A stretch of 64,000 bases of DNA from Riptortus pedestris (Eukaryota > Arthropoda > Insecta > Hemiptera > Alydidae): contig CM032228.1 of the NCBI GenBank assembly GCA_019009955.1, positions 133,988,501 to 134,052,500 on the forward strand. The letters run 5' to 3'. Positions 36,932 to 49,634 of this stretch are shown here, piece by piece; the stretch's first letter is position 1, and every line of letters starts with the position of its first letter. Both the position numbers and the translations under genes were made by a program. Under the pieces are notes generated by a model that saw only the letters and a program-made list of their open reading frames with translations, was not told the origin of the DNA and ran no database searches.

Positions 36932-39900
36932 TAACTATTATACCATTACAGTAGGAAGGCTATTTTAGTATCTCATTATAAACTTCTAGTTACCATTATT
37001 GTCCCAAAACAAGACACACACTATCGCCAGTACCAGAATGAACACATTTTATTTATTTCCTTTTAGGACTTCATTACACTTTCATCTAATAATAGCCTAG
37101 ATGAGCTTGCTATAGTGCAACTGAATTTAAATGAACTCACTTAAGAGATTCAAATTCCAATAAATTGAATTCTGAAGGATGGATTTAAGGATTTATGAAT
37201 CTTTTAACTATGAGGTTTCTCAGTGTTAGCCACTAGAACTGGTCCACTCTGTTGCCTCTTAAACTGCCGAGAAAATAAAAGTTTGTTTGAAGATATCCTT
37301 TTTTGAGTTCGAGAAATTACGTTTGTGAATAAAAACTGTTAATTTTAACTAAACATCGTAGGCACCATTGTTTACTAATAGACTGAAAGTAATTCATAAT
37401 TGAGTGTGGGGCTTATTACGGGATTCAAAATAATCCCCAGAACTATTCGAATTCGTCGGGAATCATATTAATTGGAAATACTTATATTTGGAAATGCGAA
37501 ATCTCTTTGTAAATGTTGTTCCAGTGGATGACAGGTTTTAGCAGTCACTAATCAAGACTTGATGCCATAATAAGATTAATGAAGGTAATCGGTCCCTTCT
37601 GATGTTTTGAGCTGTCAGTAGCGAATAAGAGAAGGATATGTTAAAAGCCTTTCACATTGAAGATAGTATTAAAGCCGAAATAAAGGGGAAACTTGGCATC
37701 AAAGAGACCATATTAATTATCAACATGAGCAGCATATATTACGGGGAATAATATTATACCTTCAGCGGTGTGTTTGACATGGGTCCGAGCCTCTGCCTTT
37801 ACTCTCTCACTAGCATATCATTCATTGAAGTTGATCTACCTTGTTGAATTTAATTTGGAACCAACACTGTGGGGGACAAAAATTAAGTTTCTTGGTAATA
37901 AATTACTAGAGTTTTCTTGAATAATGAATGTGAAATTACTTATCATTAAGCGATGAATGAAGAGATCTAATGCAATAAGAGTAATTAATTTTATCTTTCA
38001 TAAGCCTTTATATTTAATTTAAATATGTCAGCAAGATGATTCGCTGTAATAGTAAAACAATCAAAACTTTTATTCAAAAAACATACATATGTCTCTGCTA
38101 GATATATGATTTATAAATGTGCTACCTTTTAACATTTTATCTCGTTGAGGAAAATATTTAATAATATAAATATAAATCATTCCACATCATTGTGGCACTT
38201 TCTCTCTTGTACTTACCCCATGCAGTGGCGTAACTAAGGCGCTGGTAATAGAAGTATATTTCTAATAGTTTCCATTTTCTCAAGATTATATGCACATACA
38301 TAATAAAACTAAACGAAAAACAGATTGCTGAGAAAAATCTTTTAATTCTTTAATTGAGGAGTTTCCTTGTCAACCCAATGGTTTGTTGGCATTATTAGAA
38401 GTCCTTTTCAAATACACCTTCTTCTGTCTGATACGCTTAAGCTGTTACTATTGGCTTCAATCATTCAAACCAGGTTTTCCTGTCCAATCTGTCAAATGCC
38501 GTCCGGAAGACAATAAGGCGGATCAATATCAACATAATATTCGTAGTTTCCTCCGGCAACTGTGGGTTTCAGACAGAAGTGGTGATCTATGGAAAATAGT
38601 CTTGCAGAAATACCCCACTCAGGTTCTATCCGGTATTCTTCCATGTTCCTATTAACCTTCCACGACAAAGAGATACAGCAGAACTTTATAGGCAGGGTGT
38701 GGAGAGGGAAGGAGTGAGCTGTTTGCTTCTGCATTTCGTAAATTTGTATCTTCTAGTATTTGTGCGAATTATTACTTTCCCTTTTCTGGAGGCATTTTTC
38801 ATTATCCATACACCTGATATGGTAACCCATTCCCCTACCATACCATCCGAGATGCCACTTTCATGATCTATCAGCAATTTAAAAGGAGATTTGTCAGGCC
38901 TAGGTGGCTTCTTATCTTAGAGACAAAATGAACAAGTATTATTTTTTCCATGGGGTCCTATATGTCAATGTAATAAACACTTAAATTCATAGCGAGTGTG
39001 CTTGATGCATCCTAGAATGTACTAATTAAGTGAGAGACATAAAAATTCCTGATCTGATCACACACTCCGAAAAATGTATTCCTTATTGGTCGAGAAAGAA
39101 GTTTTTGTATTTGGTGTCCTTGTCGAACGTATGGCATACTGTCTTTTGATAAATGCTCCTACAACTTCTATTGATTTCCATATTATTATGCTCTTTTCAT
39201 ATTACGAACCATTCTTTAGGCGCTTCATCCTTTTGGGGAGAGAATTTTAAATTGTGATTACTAACCCATGCGGAAATTTAGCGTACGACTAGTATACAAT
39301 ATATTTCCGGAAATGCTTTAGTATTATTAATAATTAAGAGAAATCAGAGACTTATAAATTATTATTCTACAAAAAGCCTGTTTTCCAGGATATCAGCCCA
39401 AATAAGCTGAAGGCACAGTGATGTGAACAAGAAGAAATTGGTCAACAAGTCAATTAATCAACTTGTGATTTTTCTTTTATTTTCTAACTTCAGCCCGTTG
39501 TCAATCTCCCAGTTCTATATTTATTTTACGTACAAGCAAATATTGGCGAACTAGATGGAATGGACGATTTTTGCCAAAAATCGAGAAGGAATTCAAGCTT
39601 TCAAGATGATTTTCTTCCAAGATGAAAGGCGTACATTAATCAATCAATTGCATTGAATCATTATAAAATACATGACTTGAGTTGTGATCAAGTAGGTAAA
39701 GCTCTAGGCCACTGGCGGTGAGAGGGTCTTCCAAGCCGGGGATTGTAAACACCATTTTTAAAAACACTTCGTGTTATTGGTTTTTATGTTTGAATTTCAT
39801 TAAAGAGAGGGTAACTTTCTTACAATTCATTCCCAATGGAGAGTGCAGATAAACCATTTATCTTACTTTGTGTACAGCAATTCTTACGAGTAGCAGATAA

Positions 39901-41418
39901 TATGGACACTTAAACGGTTAAAGTAAAGGAGTATACAAATGAAAAATGAACATGGGGGATAAGCACCATCATGTATTTGATAACTGGAATCTACAGCTAG
40001 CAGTTTCAATAATGATAAGCCAGCAGTTAATTGGGTAGACGTCTGCGAATTAGCATGTACAACCCCTTCATCTATGGATCTCAATATTAGTACCCCATCA
40101 GCTGGCACTCCACAATATCTAATCCTACGAAGTAGTGATTTAATTGGAATATCACAGCATCCAAAGTAATATGCGTGTACCTAATATAATGCATATTATT
40201 AATTCCGTTTATATTGAGCCTTTATAAAGAAAAGAAAATACAAAATTTGTTCTAATTATATTATATTAAAGTCATAAATTTTTCTAGGTTACTACTTTAT
40301 TATACAGACGGCATCACAAATAAATAAACCAAATAACCCTAAAATAATTAATAGAGAATGATTTATCTCAATAATAAAAATTGTAATAAATTACAGTGAT
40401 TCGTTAGACAATATTACGCCAATCGATTTCATAGTTCCTGAAACCATTATTATAATTTTTTTATGAAGGTCCTTCCACAATATTTCGAGATCTATTTTGC
40501 AGACATAAATAGTTTGTAAGAGACCATAAGAATCACGTTAATTTTCAAGGACCGAAGTATCAAGAAAGGAAACAAATTTCAAATTTCCGTCTTCTGCACG
40601 TTATTCCAGAATATTTGGGCCGTGGTATTTCTAAATGCCACTCATGAAGAGCAGGACAACTGGTTACTTGCTAATAGCCAGGAGAATAGGCAACTTTAAG
40701 TTGTTCATGTCATATGTAGGAATCCTATTCCCAAGCACATAATCTTGTTAGATTCAGAAATATAAGAAAGATATATCCACTTGAATTCAGGTGAATGTGT
40801 TGCTAATTTTTAAGGAGAACATGTCTTAATATAAATACTTCTAGAATATTTGTTATTATTAAATCGCATTACATGTTTACTGTGCTTTAACACTTAGTGT
40901 GACAACCATAAACCTAGAGTGTACTATTGTAACGTAGCAACGTGAAAATGATAATTACGAACCAAGACGTGTTCACCATCCACTACAATACATCTACAAT
41001 ACTCTTGTGAAGCTGTATTTCTGAACTTCATTGTATGAGCATCAGCACTGGACGTGAATATTACAAGCTAACAGCAGAATCCAGTTCACCAGTTTCCAGC
41101 CTTAAAGGATTAACTCTTCATTTTTATTCTGAGATACTTCTTGAAAAAAAAAAATGTTATAAAATGAAATATTTATCATATGGGAACAAAGCGTATCCCT
41201 GAAGCTTTTAAAAATGTAAGAAAATGAATAAAGCGTGAATTTGCCCCATTCTCCTTAAGATAATAAGGCAATCGAGACAGATCAATTAGCAATGAGTTAT
41301 TTGGCTAATTTCGATAATGAGATATTCAATTATGACCCGGAAATTGTATCAATTTTATTACTGTATGGAAATACCGTAGAGCTCTAATATTTTAGCTGGT
41401 TTGGACTTTATGCTGTAC

Positions 41419-41423
<5 letters not shown>
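36932..41423. other. Intronic DNA without a recognised gene
   Basis: CAGTGGCGTAACTAAGG at 38225 resembles a hAT-type end without a partner. A region at 38470-38880 is slightly richer in GC with short frames on both strands (90 and 80 codons) that match nothing known to me. The rest is AT-rich. Confidence 0.4.
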
Positions 41424-41490
<67 letters not shown>

Positions 41491-41492
41491 AT
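41424..41492. repeat. (TA)n microsatellite
   Basis: A TA array of about 68 bases with one TTTA interruption. Confidence 0.95.
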
Positions 41493-42957
41493 TGTAGGGT
41501 TGAAACTTATCGTGTGTATGAGTGCTGATAGGTTGGTAGAGAAAAAAAATTGCTATGTTGAACAACGGATGAAGTAGTATCTGCAGCGGATATGAACTTG
41601 GAATTCATAGTTAGAAATATTTATAATTGATCCCAATAATATGTTTGATAATATGTTTTTCCCATGAAACAGATATGAGAAAAATATTTTCGGTTCTCTT
41701 CGAGTGTAATATCATCCTTGTTGAACACAGTCATTCATGGAGAACTTCTGAATTTCGACACAAAAAATATGATGGGAGTACTCCCAGGCACAGTTGTCTA
41801 ATTTCGTCAAATCATAAATAAGAGCGATTTATAGACTCCTTTATACTGATAGTTTTGTCTCTTAGTGCGAGGGATGAAAGTTAATTTTTTTCGTTTGTGC
41901 CCGTCCGATTAACATCCACCGGCTTCCAACTCCATATGTGGCATTCGATGGTATATTTGTAAACGTTGGGGATTTGATATTGAGGCATATATGTAAATAT
42001 TGATTAAATAATGCAAACGTCTGATGCTAAGGGGAATGGTCTATGTACAAGTAGCAACCCTGTACTTCCCTTCTCTTTTATATTTTTACATCGTTTACCA
42101 TGTTGCCAAGAATATTACTCTTAACTGCACTCCAGAATTATAACTATTATTAAATGGGGCTATAGATTCAATAATGAAGTAATTTTGATGATAATTTTCA
42201 GAGAAGATATATATAGCAAAATTCAAAAGAAGTATAAATATTCCTTAAAAATTATTTCCACATGATGAATTAGTTTTATAAGTAATTCATTTTTATCTTA
42301 AAATTGACTGATATATGAGAACAATGACAGAACGCCAATAATACTCGAAATAATATTTTTATTACTGTATTAAGAATAATAGTAGGTAGGTCTTCTTTTT
42401 TTTCTTGTTTTTTTTTTTTTTTTGTTTAATGCTAAAACTAAATGTTTTATAGTTATACATTATTAATAGTATAATAACGTTATTTATCTTTTATTTCCTT
42501 CACATATTGTTCAAATTTAATTCAATGTTAATAAATAAATATAATATATAAATTTAGTAAGGGCACACCTTGCTAACAATCTTATTTAATAATATTTCAT
42601 TTTTTTATGCCTTAAAGAACGATTTGATATTCTTTGTAGTTCGTTGTACAATTACTTAAAAAGTGTTGGCAGAAATTAGTTTAGTGATCATTATTCTAGG
42701 ATATATCATGGCTTTACAATTAGTTTTATTATTATTAATTAAACATTTAACTAAAAGTTTAGAGAATGGGATGGTGCTTCGCCATCCCTAGCTACCTACA
42801 CCACTGGCTAGTTTCCAGTCCACTTCATTGAAATGTTTAGTGTGATATGGGTTCGATGTATGTATATTTTTATATGTTGATACAAAATACGATTACATCT
42901 TACGCTTTTTAATTAACCAATTATAAGATTTTTTAGGAGTAAAATAATAAGGCAAGA

Positions 42958-42997
<40 letters not shown>

Positions 42998-43499
42998 CAA
43001 CGTTTTTGTTAAACTGAGAGAAGAATTAAAATTCTAGAATTTAGTAATTATTATGTGTTGTCTATGTTGTCATTTACTACCAATAAAAATTAAATTTTTT
43101 AGTATATTTAAGTAATCTATAAATTACCTACAACTGTAATTTACATGCAAGCGCGTAGGTGTTCAATCCATATGAGAATGTTTGACATGGGGGAAAAACA
43201 TCTTAATTGGCTCATAATAATTTGTGACTATTCATCGAATTGAAAAATGTTATTAAGGTATGTATTTATTTCTATATAATTAAAAAAAAATACCATTCCT
43301 ATTTTTTTTAATAGGAACGCAGATATATACCATTTCGTATTTTCAACCACATCTCCGAATGACATTATTGATTTACTTATTTTGCTGGTTAATAAATACG
43401 CATCATGAAATTTCGAAAAACGTTTTTCTAAGAGCTTCAATAATACTGGAGTGTCCAATCAAAAATTAGAGCATTTACTGAAGCACACAAACACACTCA
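41493..43499. other. Intronic DNA; hAT-like end and poly-A run
   Basis: 42767-42809 holds a hAT-like right end (CACTG at the border, CTAGCTACCTACACCACTG) with a small hairpin GGATGGTGCTTCGCCATCC just inside it. No matching left end is close. An A-run of about 38 bases lies at 42959-42996. No gene seen. Confidence 0.4.
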
Positions 43500-43507
43500 T
43501 ATATGCA

Positions 43508-43524
43508 CGTGTGTGTGTGTGTGT

Positions 43525-43573
<49 letters not shown>
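43508..43573. repeat. (TG)n/(TA)n microsatellite
   Basis: A short TG run then about 44 bases of TA. A further imperfect TG array lies at 43760-43801. Confidence 0.95.
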
Positions 43574-43575
<2 letters not shown>

Positions 43576-43801
43576 ACACGCTAACATAAACATAACATTC
43601 ATTACTGATTTTTTAAATAAGATTTGCTAGAATAAACATTGCGTCTGGTGAAGTGAACGGGAATGTATCTTCCCGTGACCCGTAAATAGGAGGGTATTGC
43701 GGAGAAAAAATCACAAATATCATAAATATCTTATTGCTTTTGCACTAAATATCATTCTCATTTGTGTGTGTGTTTGTGTGTGTGTGTGTGTTTGTGTGTG
43801 T

Positions 43802-46800
43802 AAAGCGTGTTCACAAATTAACGTGAAAATTATTTGAATGAATTGTAATAGTTTTACCTGTGGCTTTTGAAAAATAATAATATATTGAAAAAAACTGCCC
43901 CACCAAGCGTTCCTTGTCGCTGTCTTTGAGCCATTGTCCAAAAATTGATGTCACTGGTTTATTCAGGTGGCTGTTTAATTTTCGCACTATGCTCAGTGGG
44001 CAGGAGGATTGGGCATGCGGCTGACTACTCTAAACCCATTAAGTGTGCAGTTAAAGAAAATATTGAGTCTCACTCACAGAATTTGGAATCAACGGCTTGA
44101 TTAATAGCTTCGCTCCGCCCAATATGAAAATATTATAAAAATATAAATGAGGTTTTGATTGGTGGGTATATCTCTGATTAATTTTACCTCTTATTCAAGG
44201 TATCGCCGAGAACCTTCTTATTATATGGAAGATTTTTTTTTTTTGGTGTTATTTTTTTATAAATTTTATTTCAATTCTTGCATCGAAGCTAAGTGGTTAT
44301 GGACTATAAGTTGATAGTCGCAAGCTTTGTTATTTCTACAGTAATAATTTTTAGAACTATTCAAGCATATAAACAAACAGATTTAATCGTTGCCTAGTGA
44401 CTGATACCTACCATCGTATAATTAGACTATTAGTAGTTTCAAAAAAGGAATTCAAAAAAATAATGTAGTTTTTAATTTTCCCCATTGGCACCGCTTAAGG
44501 TGTTCTGCAATTCCTTCATTGTTCATTTCATTATTATAATTTATACTTTCTTAGGAAATCTCAAGTTTTGTCACTCAACACTTAATTAAATTAAATTATA
44601 AGTATAAATGTGTCGCTCGTTGGTTCTTCAAAATACTTCAGAATGCTTGCCATTAATGGTTTAGCGTTTATTTCATAAAAACCAGCCTAACAAAATGTCA
44701 TGTATATTAAAAAATATTTTTAGTCTTAAAGAAAAATTCATTCTGAAAATCACATAGTAATGAGAGTATATAACCTCTAAGCACAAATGAATATAATTTT
44801 TCTCAAGTACGTGACATTTTTCCCGCTCATCATGAAACCTTGTCTTGTTATTTTGTGATAATATTAAAATAAACGCAATTCATTTCAGGTTTCTATAAAG
44901 AAACCTAAGATCAGAAATAGCTCAAGGAAAACAACTATGCTTAACTAATGTATCTTCTATGTAACTATGTGTTGTAAGAATTGTGTAAATTATAAATGAT
45001 TTAATTATTAGAGATATTCATTTGAAATTAACTGAATCCAATTTCAATTTAATATAAGAGGTGGCATTATTTCTAAGTATTGAATAAGTGATAAAGCAAA
45101 TGTACAACTATTATCGACAAATCGTGGCGATTCTTTTATAATTACCGTGAGTATTGAATTCCATTTAAAAATGAGTAATTATTTCAAGGATCTGTATTTG
45201 GCTTAACACAGAGAAAAATGTTTAAATTTGAGAACACTTTGAAGATAGTTTATAAATAATTCAAGTCAATTGGTAATTCAAGTTATTATTGTATCTGTAA
45301 TAGTATTTAGTAGTATTGAACAGTTAAGAGTGTTAGACATGAATGAACTACACTTCGATTACACTTTTATTTGTTATTGACAACGTTACAAAACTCTGGT
45401 GACATTACCTTCGCTGTCAAATAGTTAAATCAAAATATAAAGAAAATGAACAATGATGACAAATTGAAAAATAGCTGGAAAATGAAACATTTTAAATAGC
45501 TCCGATAAATGAAATACAAATCTAGAATCATAACGACATAATTGTCATACACAATGAATGAATTATTAACAATTAACATTGGAATTCTATTTACGAGCCA
45601 ATTTTCCCAAACGAATTTTATGATTTTTTTGGTAGTTATATTTTGTATTTGACCTTAATAATTCGTAATTATTGGAAAGGCATACAGGTCATTGAGTCTC
45701 TATAAATCCCATTATTACTAAGTTGCTCCCAGTTTCAATTCTATTGACATTTTGCTAGTTCACTGTATTAAATAAGAATGATTACTATGTGTCCTATGAG
45801 CAGCCTAGTCATTAATACTTGATTATAGTATCGTTATCATTTTTCAAAGCCTTATTCATATATTATCAATGACATTTGGCTCGTATGAGTCAAATGGAAA
45901 ACTAATGAATGTAATTAAGACTGAAATTTGTTTTTAAATTTTAAACATCCAACATTTGTCTTGACTCAAATGCATTGGCTGTTTAATTTAAAAAGAAATC
46001 TCAGTTTTAATGACATAGTCAGTAATTTTCATTGGACCCATACGAGCGACGTATCATTGATAATAACGTTCAAAATAAGCATACGTAGGAAATATCTCCC
46101 TGGCATTGGGAGAGGGGAAAGCGCAAGATGGGACTTGAGTATCCTTAATTTCTTTATTGAGGGCATCAATCACCAATTAATATGCCCTCTTTGTCGCACT
46201 TATAATTAATTAAATGATTAGATCATATGGTTAATTGAAAAATTTTAAATCCCAAAAATTGAGGTTCAACAAAGAATATTTTTGCGAACACAGATAATCT
46301 GTCAAATACAATTTGGCTTTAATCAAAATTCTTTTTATTTACTCTGACTCGATTAAAATTAGAATTTAGATTATCTATAATATACTTCTTATGGCTTGAT
46401 GATTTAACGGATACAAAACGTTTCTTTGAATGAAATTTTATAAAGGAAGTAATTACTTCAATCACCGTATTTCTATGGTTATTTCTGTAACTCCCAAATC
46501 TGTGTCCTTGGAACGTGAGTTTAATTGATAGCTTGGAAAGTGATAGTAAATATTTTCTAATCTCTAATAAATTATGAATTAGTGTGAATAGTAATTTAAT
46601 TGTATAAGGAAACAATATAGGATTATTATGATATTTATTAATTATTTCGATGATTAATAAAGCAATTTGTATGTCTGAAATTAGATATTTTTTTTTTTAA
46701 ATGGCATTGTTTTCTTTATTTGTTTTGAAATAATAATAGGTAAAGACAGAACTCTACTGTCAAAGAATGCCTCCGAGTATATCTCTGAACCTCTGCCAAA

Positions 46801-47440
46801 ATTCTGATGAATGTCATTGATATTTTCCATTGCACTGTAATCTTTAATTGGTATTCACAATTCTCGTTCTTAAATTTATTATTAATGCCTTTTATTCCAA
46901 GAAAAAGGTTAATTTCTGTAATATTGAAATAGTTTAAAATGTAGGAATTTAAAGAAAATCGACAGTAGGAAGAATGTTACGATTTACCAAAATTCATTGA
47001 CTAAATAGTTTTAGCATTTTTTAACCGAAGAAAATTCTTTGTATCCTAGCGAATAAGATATAAGATAGATTATTTATAAATATTGTAAATGCAATCCGAA
47101 TCGTTAATGAGCTCCTTTTTTAATTTTGCGGTACGTTAAATAATAACATGAAACTATGAACAATGATCATTGATATTCTTCTAACTATTGAGATACTTCG
47201 TAATAAAATATAATTGACTTCTGTCGCCCTGGTTAGAAGGGTTTGCTTTGTGAAAAGATAAGGATGAACTAAATTATTCGAAAATGATTGAAACTATCTA
47301 TTATTACTAAGCATTAATATCTTAACTATTGGCATGATGTGTGGAAGCATCAAGTACTTCCTAAAAATTAAACAATTTGAAAAAAAGAAAGAATAGAAAC
47401 GGCAAATATTGTATTAAAGACTACATAAGTATGTTAAAAG
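43802..47440. other. Intronic DNA without a recognised gene
   Basis: AT-rich throughout. A patch at about 45990-46240 has higher GC and many TAATTA/ATTAAT-type homeodomain-like sites next to each other, which would suit an enhancer, but base composition alone can produce them. Confidence 0.35.
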
Positions 47441-47446
47441 CCTAAC

Positions 47447-47609
47447 CTTGCCAATCCTTATCTTCATGTTCAGAATGGGATTCGTGGTCTCTCTCGGATT
47501 CAGGATCGGGGGAATCTGCGCCACCGATGAGATTAGCTACTAAGAAGTGGGAGGATATGGCCTTTTCCCTGGCCCCAAGTACGGGCATCAGAACGTGGGG
47601 TAGCATCAT
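47447..47609 (-). CDS. Dbx: Dbx-like homeobox gene, exon 1 coding part
   Basis: The exon encodes 54 residues plus one base. It opens with two consecutive ATGs (47609-47604; G at -3) giving MMLPHVLMPV, then SSHFLVANLIGG at about residues 19-30, then an acidic, His/Ser-rich tail ending in DKDWQ. It stops at CAAG|GTTAGG, a usable though not ideal donor at 47446, in phase 1. From memory of the family, vertebrate DBX1 also begins Met-Met-x-Pro-x-Leu and carries an FLVEDLI motif near the N terminus; this repressor motif is the main reason for the name. Dbx proteins are nuclear homeodomain repressors acting in neural patterning. The phase-1 end fits exon 2 at 26333, giving an intron of about 21.1 kb. 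Without splicing the frame ends two codons later at TAG. The local GC content is well above the surroundings. The exon call is fairly strong; the exact family is inference, and H2.0/HLX-type proteins are the alternative. Confidence 0.66.
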
Positions 47610-47879
47610 CTCTAGAAGTTGTCTGCTTCCCGGTCGACGCACGAGCGCCCACTGCTCGGAGACACTGTATACATAGCCCCACCACCACTGCCGACAGACT
47701 CCCGGCCCAGAATAATCTAATAATAATACCCACTATAGTCATACACGGGTCTAGGGGCCTTATTGGGGCGAAGCTCGTTTAGTGGGTTGGATTTTTGCCT
47801 TGTGGCCCCGCCCCCCAGCCCCCACCCTTCAGAGGCCCCTCCCCCCGGCTCAGGGAGGGTGGCTGCTCCCAGAGGGGAG

Positions 47880-47940
47880 GATAGCGCGAGTGTTTCTGAA
47901 AGCTAACGTTTTTCAAGGCGACTTCATTTATATTGGAGCT
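47880..47940 (-). promoter_or_regulatory. Possible core promoter of the Dbx-like gene
   Basis: On the minus strand a TATAAAT box lies at 47932-47926 and an initiator-like TTCAGA with its A at 47897, a spacing of about 35 bases, typical for TATA-driven arthropod promoters. It sits in an unusually GC-rich block about 290 bases upstream of the proposed start codon. Position and spacing are what the sequence shows; promoter activity is inference. Confidence 0.3.
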
Positions 47941-48085
47941 GGGTTGGGAGATTCTTTGCCGGCCCGTTGCCCGCCGGTATCAATCCTAACCACCCCTCCC
48001 CTCTACCACTTATTGCTACCCCACCCCCCTCTCACTCACTGTAACACTCAGCTGGGCCCTTCTCTCCCAACTCTCTGCACAACCA
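47941..48085. other. GC-rich block upstream of exon 1
   Basis: A C-rich, CpG-containing stretch in a strongly AT-rich window, continuing from a second C-rich run at about 47800-47860. It may belong to the promoter or 5' leader region of the Dbx-like gene. A 120-codon plus-strand frame across it (47782-48144) is proline-rich composition rather than a recognisable protein. Confidence 0.35.
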
Positions 48086-49248
48086 TAATTACAATTAAAT
48101 TATGGCTATATTCAAACCGATATCAATTACCTGTTTCCAACTAACTTTACCGATTAAAGTTCGTTAATCCCTTCAATAACAGTCTATGTTATCTACTTAT
48201 TGATGCTTTGTATAAGTTAGAGATTAATTATTGGTTTAAGATGCATTTCATATTCCTTTCTGGGAATTTATTTTATCGATAAAGTATGTAGATGTGTAAT
48301 ATATAGGACTTTTTGATTAAAATCACATACTATGCATGGCTTATGTGATCGGTTTTAAATCATAGGCTACACCTGGTTGTTATTTCCCGGTGTAAAAAGT
48401 CTTAATTCCCACGAAAAAGTATATGGGAAGGAATATGATAGGTCTTAATGTCATGAAGATCATTCCCGTTTCTTTCTGCATGGAACTATTCAGCAGTAAA
48501 AGCTTTCCGAAGAGATAATCACCATCGATATTGATATTGTTAGAGCCTCACTCTCCATTAAAACATATTTATTCCAAGCGGCAGAGCGCTTTCAGAGCAC
48601 TCAGTTTTTTTTTTTTTTTGGGGTGCCTAGAATTTAGGGAACATCATCTGAGTTTCATCATTCAAATTATATGAATGTCTAGGATCCGATACCATCGAAA
48701 AATAAAACATGACTATCTTGAGATCTCCTGTGTAATCCTCAGGAACCTGAAGACACTTCCTCGCTGTTTCATTCTCCGGGAATTCCGCCTTGCAGCATTT
48801 GGTCGTACTTAGCAGGGATCAAGTAATATCCACCCTGAACGGAGGATATTGCATTAACTCGTATAAATATATCAAGAGCGCTGGAATCGGATACTCCTTT
48901 AATTTATAACTCCAGTTGTTGTTTTTTTTTTTGTCGTTTTATGGTCTTATATAACAGAAACATAACTATTATTACTATTATTGTTTTATTTAATACCTTT
49001 TAATACATTTTTTTTATCTTTACATTATTATCTTTTTATTAAATGCTTATGAATGTTTTACTATGTACTTTATCATACGCCACTCCATGATATATGCCAA
49101 GCACTTTGTAAATTGTGTAGGTACTCCCAAAATAATTTTAATGACTTGCTAGAAAAATTTATTACTAATTTTTGCAAATCATAACAAGTGCGCCCCCAGA
49201 AAAAAGGTCAATTTGAATTTAAAACTGTGTTTATTAAATATATATAAA
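48086..49248. other. 5' flank of the Dbx-like gene, no gene seen
   Basis: AT-rich with T-runs. A 55-bp block at 48729-48782 recurs inverted at 51182-51243; otherwise nothing recognised. Confidence 0.4.
48729..48782 (+). repeat. Short dispersed repeat, copy 1
   Basis: TGTGTAATCCTCAGGAACCTG, AAGACACTTCCTCGCTG, TTTCATTCTCCGGGAAT. It matches the reverse complement of 51182-51243 at most positions apart from a small insertion (CTTTCC) in the other copy. Confidence 0.7.
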
Positions 49249-49634
49249 CACAGGGTGTCCAAGATAAACTCACTGTGTATTGTTTTCTTTTTCCAGCATC
49301 AATACACTGATCTTAATCTGTGTACTTTGTGATTCAATTTCTAAATTTAAAGAAATATTCTAAATTTAGCTTTTCATTTGAAAAATCCTCAAAAGATTAT
49401 AAAAAAATATTTTTTTTTTTAATTTTAATCGTGCCTCTATTTTTGTAGCACCTAGACATTCAAGGATATTTTTAAAGCAATGAGCAGAAAAAAATACATA
49501 AAGCATTAGATCTCCAATCTTTATTCCAATTCATAAGTCGCCTGAGAAATTATAATGATGTTGAGGATACCAGATTTTACAACGACCTTGTTCCTTTAAT
49601 TTCAATGAGGATTCATAAGTTTAGGACCCTGTAT
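49249..49634. mobile_element. Possible mariner-type MITE remnant
   Basis: The left border ACACAGGGTGTCCAAGATAA and the right border TTTAGGACCCTGTATATA contain inverted ACAGGGT motifs beside TATATA. This is the style of Tc1/mariner miniature elements, but the inner parts of the repeats do not match well. Confidence 0.35.

Larger units (their letters stand above)
26334..47446 (-). other. Intron 1 of the Dbx-like gene
   Basis: About 21.1 kb between the exon 1 donor and the exon 2 acceptor. It holds a family A copy, a mariner, a hAT-type element, several microsatellites, two foldback elements and long AT-rich stretches. No other exon with good borders and coding-like content was found in it. Developmental homeobox genes often carry enhancers in such introns; no specific enhancer can be proven here. 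Confidence 0.5.

Noticed and set aside
39680..39750. Sequence resembling a tRNA-derived SINE head
   Set aside because: Only the first box is suggestive; no second box.
38225..42809. Two hAT-like ends (38225 and about 42809) as one 4.6-kb transposon
   Set aside because: The ends differ beyond about 10 bases and no transposase lies between them.
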